DNA of 64,000 nucleotides from Linyphia triangularis. Lineage: Eukaryota; Arthropoda; Arachnida; Araneae; Linyphiidae. This document shows positions 59,666 to 64,000 of the stretch, piece after piece. Below the pieces are notes generated by a model that was given only the letters and a program-made list of their open reading frames with translations, did no database searches and had not been told where the DNA came from. The position numbers and the translations under genes were made by a program. Location of the stretch: positions 54,882,487 through 54,946,486 of the forward strand of contig OZ021727.1 in NCBI GenBank assembly GCA_963978545.1. The letters are read 5' to 3'. The first letter of the stretch is position 1. The number at the start of each line of letters is the position of its first letter.

Positions 59666-60589
59666 GAGATATAAAATGTAAACTAGTTTCCATGTTCAGT
59701 CATTATTTTAAAATAATCTTAGATGATTGGTTATATTAATTTCTATCTTCATTCTATTCAATAGTATATATTTGTAGAGAAGAAATACATTATCATGACA
59801 TTAATTTAAGCTACGTTTAAATGCAGAGCTCTTGTCATCATTTCTAAAAAAAATGATGGATTAATAATGTATAGTTCAGCTCAAAATGGAAAAATAGAAT
59901 TAAGTTACTATAGGTTCTTGAATATACATATTTCTTTTACTTGTTTGCTCAATCATTTATAATTTGAGAGAAGGTAGTCGGACAATTATCGTTTTTACCT
60001 TGCGTGTAAGCAATTCAATGAATGACTCTTTTCTGAAAATGTTATGGGGGAACCCATACCAAACTCCGGAAAGAGTTGCAAGTTTTGGGGATGTCAATGC
60101 ATTATATCGTGCTGGTGGTGATAAAGTTAACAAATTACTTCTTTATATGTAAATATAGAAACTATAGTGGTTATCTTCTACATAGCTAATGTAGCTGCTC
60201 CCTATATAATTCGGATGATTTATCGAATCGTAAATATTGGATGATATATTACTTTCACTTTTTGCATTGTGAGAGGGAGAGGACAGGAAGGAGAAATGAT
60301 TAGAGACAATACAACACACCGCACTATTTACTTTTCAACCAGGAAACTTTTAGAAACAATCAAATGTCGTGGTTAGCTCAGTACCTAAACTGTAAATGTA
60401 GTGCCTCAATAACTAGTTTATAATAAAAACCATGGCCGCTCTGTGATCAAAAGGTTCGTTAGAATTGAGTATGGAAGACAAGCAAGAGAATCATTAGCAA
60501 TTATGAAAAAAGAATTTATTACTTCACTCATTAACATAATCATTGAATAGCAAGTCAGATTTTACGATGCAGTATCAAGTTTGCGGAAG

Positions 60590-61270
60590 TGCAGGGTATA
60601 AATTAAGGAAGAGAGGAGAGTTCAACTTACGGCCTGTAATGGGAAAGACTCAGGTTAGCGTCTGCGGGTAACTTTCGTATGCTTGACTCTTCGGTCAAAG
60701 GTTCCGGGGAGATTCTTTGATCAGGTAGTCTGGTGGGATCGAGGCCGTATTTTAGGGTTTGCTCAGCGGTCTGGATCCATCATTTGAGAGCTCCTGGGTT
60801 CGCTTGATCAAGGGCTGCTAGATTCGTCCGATCACTCGGCTCTGGGTCCGGTCATTCGGCTCTGGGTGTTGTCAGTTGAGGGCTCCAGGGTTCAAGTGAT
60901 CAAGGACTGCTAGGTTTGTCCAGTCAAGGGCTTGGAATCGCTTTTCCGTATGCTTACGCTCATTTATCTGTCAGATCCATCTCTCTATTCACAACATCCT
61001 TATGAAATTTGAAATTGTGTAAAAAGGTGGTTCTTGAATGCTTGCAAACCCTTTTACTTCGACCTGGGCTGATCTCTCTTTTCCATTGCATCCATTTGGA
61101 TTTGAAGGTCCTCCTTCGAGAAATAACCTCATCTTCCCCTCTGCCCAATCCACACGAGTCTGTAAATTCACCCCTGACCTCTTGACTTAGTCCTGCCAAC
61201 TTTTTGGTCAACCGGCATCAGCAAGTCTAGTCCCCTCTCATAAAAACTGCCCTTGCATCTAGATCTTTTC
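60590..61270. other. GC-richer core with internal repeats
   Basis: 60780-60950 contains two diverged copies, about 107 bp apart, of a unit with 'gctcc(t/a)gggttc', 'tgatcaagg(g/a)ctgctag' and 'gtcc(g/a)(a/g)tca'. Between them a 'cggctctgggt' word is repeated at 60837 and 60857. An 83-codon minus-strand frame (60960-61211, Lys/Arg-rich) matches nothing I know and may be chance. Confidence 0.4.
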
Positions 61271-62589
61271 CACCCCCTAATACTTATAAAAATTGTGATT
61301 GAGTAACCTCACCATCACATCGAAATTGTTATAAAGACTTACAACGTCTCTCTAACGCCATTTCAACGTGGAGATTCATATGTGAAGTTTCAATTTAGAC
61401 AGAAATCTCTCTCATGCATCATTCCACATAACAGTGCTGCCAACAACAGTTTAATGATAATATTAGCAACAGAAAACTATAGGAATAGGGAATAATTATA
61501 AAGGATGGTCTAACCAGAGAGGATAATGTTTAGGTTGTTTGCTTCGATCTTTTTTCAGAGTTGCAAGTCCGTAATTTAAATCCGGAGTTGAAGTTCCCGA
61601 AAAACAATTTTCATAGTGGTTTAGTTGTGTTGAATAGTGTTTCTCAAAGTAAAGATTTTAAATCTGAGGCCAAATGCCGAATGAAACAAGCAGAGAAATC
61701 ACTTTTTAATAAAACCGCCACCAAGGTCAAGGTTATGACTGGAAAAAAGACATAACAGGCGAAAACAAATTAGGAAGTCTATCTATTATTTAACATTTTA
61801 TCCATCCATACAGATAATACATTGAAACATTCTTAATTTATATAGAAGGTGCAAAGAAAAGTATGCTAACCTGTGAAGGATTCTGCAAAGATACACAACT
61901 TTATATGGAGAATCCCCTGAAAATGAGTTCTAATTCTGGATTGCAGACATGATAAAATCTTATAAAAGACAACCAAACCGTAGACAAGAGTGATCAACTC
62001 TATCGTCAAATTTTCAACAAAATTGTCTTATGATTAGTTTGGTGAAAATTAAATTTAAAATGGTACTCAATAAGTCATCATTTTGCTTGATTTCAAAAAA
62101 GTGGAGAAGGACAATAAAGTAGTTCTGGAACACGCTTCAGTGTTTAAGGAAATAAAATAAGAGATATTAGTTTCAACGTTCATTAATTAGTTTATTTTGA
62201 AAACAGACATGACGTAAGTCAAATTGCTTTTTTTTCGGAAGACAATTGTTCCCTAGACATATAACGTTTTTTTAAGAAATTCTTGAATTGGACGAAAGAT
62301 CCTTATTCATTAATTTAAAACCTCAATCCTTAGAAAATTGAAAACTCTGTACCAAATTATTACCTAAACAAAGACGGATTATGTATGAAATTACTGTTAT
62401 CAAAATTTGTGATTAGAGAAAAATATTTCATTTAGCAAGATGACGCTTAAGAAGAGAGATCTCAATAAATTAAGATAGTAACAAATATGTTCATTAAGTT
62501 TGCAAAAAGAAGAATCATTAGACTGAAAACTGCATAGATACCGTGTGTAAGTGTTGTTTATATACATTTAATGGAAACACTAATATCCA

Positions 62590-62770
62590 CTAAAAATTTA
62601 ACACAAGCACGCAAGAATCAAATATACTCGTATGCGTACAAAAATCAAACACATGCGTGCAAAAATTAAACACCTACATGTAAAAACTATATAGAAGTAC
62701 ATATAAAATTAAACACGTACGTACCAAAATTAAATGCGTGTTTTCAAAAATCAAACATTTTCACGTAAAA
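62590..62770. repeat. Minisatellite in right arm
   Basis: Diverged units with 'aaacacatgcgtgcaaaaat' cores, inverted relative to 59463-59665. Confidence 0.6.
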
Positions 62771-63226
62771 AGCAAGCACAGATATCAAAAAATAATTATC
62801 AAATTTAAATAAGAACCCTATACAACTCAACCCAGCAATTATTACATTTCATGATAACTTTTAAAGAGTACCTATTCCCAATCAATTTAAATTTTTAATG
62901 AAAATTCAAAGTCTATAAATAACAACAAAAAATATAGCTTTTCAATGTTGCTTAGCTTTTAATACACGAGACTTACCCCTAACTTTCCACAGAGGCCGTG
63001 AAGATTTCTATTTGAGATTGGATTTGTTTAGATTGGGATAGGATTGGTTGCATTTGTTAGTCTTGTTAATGAGTAATACAACATAAAGTTAGCATGAGAC
63101 TGTTACAACTCAACGTAACACCTTTGCCATCCCACTTTATTGAACTTAATTTAGGGTTAGAATTGTTAGACTAACTCAACAAATGGCTTGCACAAGTCCA
63201 TAGTGCGTCATGTAAACGAAGCTTCT

Positions 63227-63690
63227 TCCAAAACTAAATCGAAGCCGGAACTTCTACACCTTGATACTTGATGATGCCAAATCTCAAACACTTAAGTTTA
63301 ATGTTAACGCTATACTGACGCCATGACCTTATTGTTAATAATAAATCCGAAAATCAATCGAAGGTTGAGCAATACTACTCAACCTAAAACAAGTCAATTC
63401 AACATTCGGTGGTATCAGATCCTCTGACGTCATCTATCCATCACCTACCCACGACACTTGCCAACCATCCGGTCACTCCCTCCATTCACTCTGCTGGTCG
63501 CAGCTTATTCCAAAACTAATTCAATGCATCAGGATCTATACAACTCAATACTTGATGATGCTCAATTTCAAACACTAAACTTCAAGCTTAACACTACAAT
63601 GACGTCACAATGCCACTTATAATAATAAAACCAAAAATCAATCGAAGGTTGAGCAAAAGAACTCAACCTAAAAAAACACAACTCATGTCA
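63227..63690. repeat. Tandem ~283-bp unit in right arm
   Basis: 'ttccaaaacta' followed by 'atacttgatgatgc' and 'aatcaatcgaaggttgagcaa' appears from 63227 and again from 63510. Both copies are inverted relative to 59100-59420. Confidence 0.75.
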
Positions 63691-63720
63691 TATACACTGA
63701 CGTTATTCATCCATCACATG

Positions 63721-64000
63721 AGTAAAAACCAAAAAATTGGATAAGGCAAAAATTCTGGAAATAAAAATTCTATTCACAAAAATACAATGTTTACTGAAGT
63801 TTAACTTATTGAAATTAATAATTCTGATGAAAATAATTAATAAGAATTAATAATAATTCAGAATAGTTTTATAAACCAATTTTATTATATTGGTAATACA
63901 ACATGTTCATAATAAATCAAATGAATACTTTCGTCTGTCAATTATTGAGTTTTGTATTCATATTGGAGATTCTTTGGGTTAAAGAGCATACGAAGGTAAC
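63721..64000. other. AT-rich end of window
   Basis: Nothing was recognised in the last 280 bases. Confidence 0.5.

Larger units (their letters stand above)
59077..63720. mobile_element. Foldback-like element with long inverted arms
   Basis: The left arm (59077-59665) is inverted in the right arm (about 62590-63720). Shared blocks include 'ggatggatgacgtcat', 'atttggcatcatcaag', 'ggaataagctgc' and 'gtctaacaattcta'. The inner part of each arm is a minisatellite built on GCATGTGTTTGA or its reverse complement. The right arm has a second tandem copy of the outer unit (period about 283 bp). The core (59690-62560) has a GC-richer part but no recognised transposase. Long arms made of tandem repeats suggest a foldback or Galileo-like transposon, or a Maverick-type remnant. 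Outer boundaries are approximate. Confidence 0.6.

Noticed and set aside
59964..60152. 62-codon frame in the foldback core
   Set aside because: Matches no family I know, has no splice or start context, and is within the length range expected by chance.
60780..60950. tRNA gene or tRNA-derived SINE in the GC-richer block (words such as gggttc)
   Set aside because: No matching A box, no cloverleaf and no consistent B box (GGTTCGANTCC).

Overview
The window looks like arthropod, most likely arachnid (spider-like), nuclear DNA. It is very AT-rich and gene-poor, with long simple repeats and many degraded transposable elements: Ty3/gypsy, Helitron, piggyBac, hAT/ZBED, Tc1/mariner and a 'Mutator-like'/Kolobok-type element. 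There are no operons, ribosome binding sites or bacterial genes. The lineage call rests on remembered similarity of the gypsy families to spider elements and is an inference.

1-19.9 kb is mostly AT-rich intergenic or intronic DNA. It holds one complete non-autonomous Helitron (1126-2040), a related truncated copy (5119-5852), a hairpin MITE (6056-6366), a 21-bp minisatellite and a 248-bp (AT)n tract. Two segments look like host exons. One is a minus-strand first exon encoding a signal peptide (9338-9401, donor GTAAGG). The other is a plus-strand 102-nt, 34-codon, phase 0-0 internal exon (16972-17073) with matching splice sites. The rest of either gene was not found.

19.9-40.7 kb is a set of nested insertions. 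An old plus-strand gypsy element (gypsy-1, 21.2-40.7 kb) was hit in its RNase H region by an LTR element that survives as a 1640-bp solo LTR (23478-25117, target duplication CTCTA). That LTR was itself hit by a 264-bp piggyBac-type MITE (TTAA). Separately, at the RNase H/integrase boundary, gypsy-1 received a TTAA-duplicating DNA transposon (25488-39310) with a Mutator-like DDE transposase. That transposase gene was then split by a young gypsy element (gypsy-2, 26657-37718, LTRs nearly identical, duplication TTCAG), which carries a hAT-type non-autonomous element (33844-36090, 8-bp duplication). Removing each insert restores the reading frame of its host, which supports the order of events.

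Gypsy-2 has gag, protease and polymerase in three frames, each shifted -1 from the previous one, with a T TTT TTA heptamer at the gag/protease overlap. Its integrase is broken in three places.

40.7-46.3 kb is a degraded piggyBac element (TTAA at both ends, minus-strand transposase) interrupted by a 3.76-kb element with GTCTTAA-rich ends and an internal repeated module. 46.3-50.9 kb holds nothing recognised. 50.9-53.9 kb is a long inverted repeat enclosing a broken ZBED/hAT transposase gene. 55.5-56.6 kb is a Tc1/mariner remnant. 59.1-63.7 kb is a foldback-like structure with long inverted arms carrying minisatellites around a GC-richer core of unknown function.
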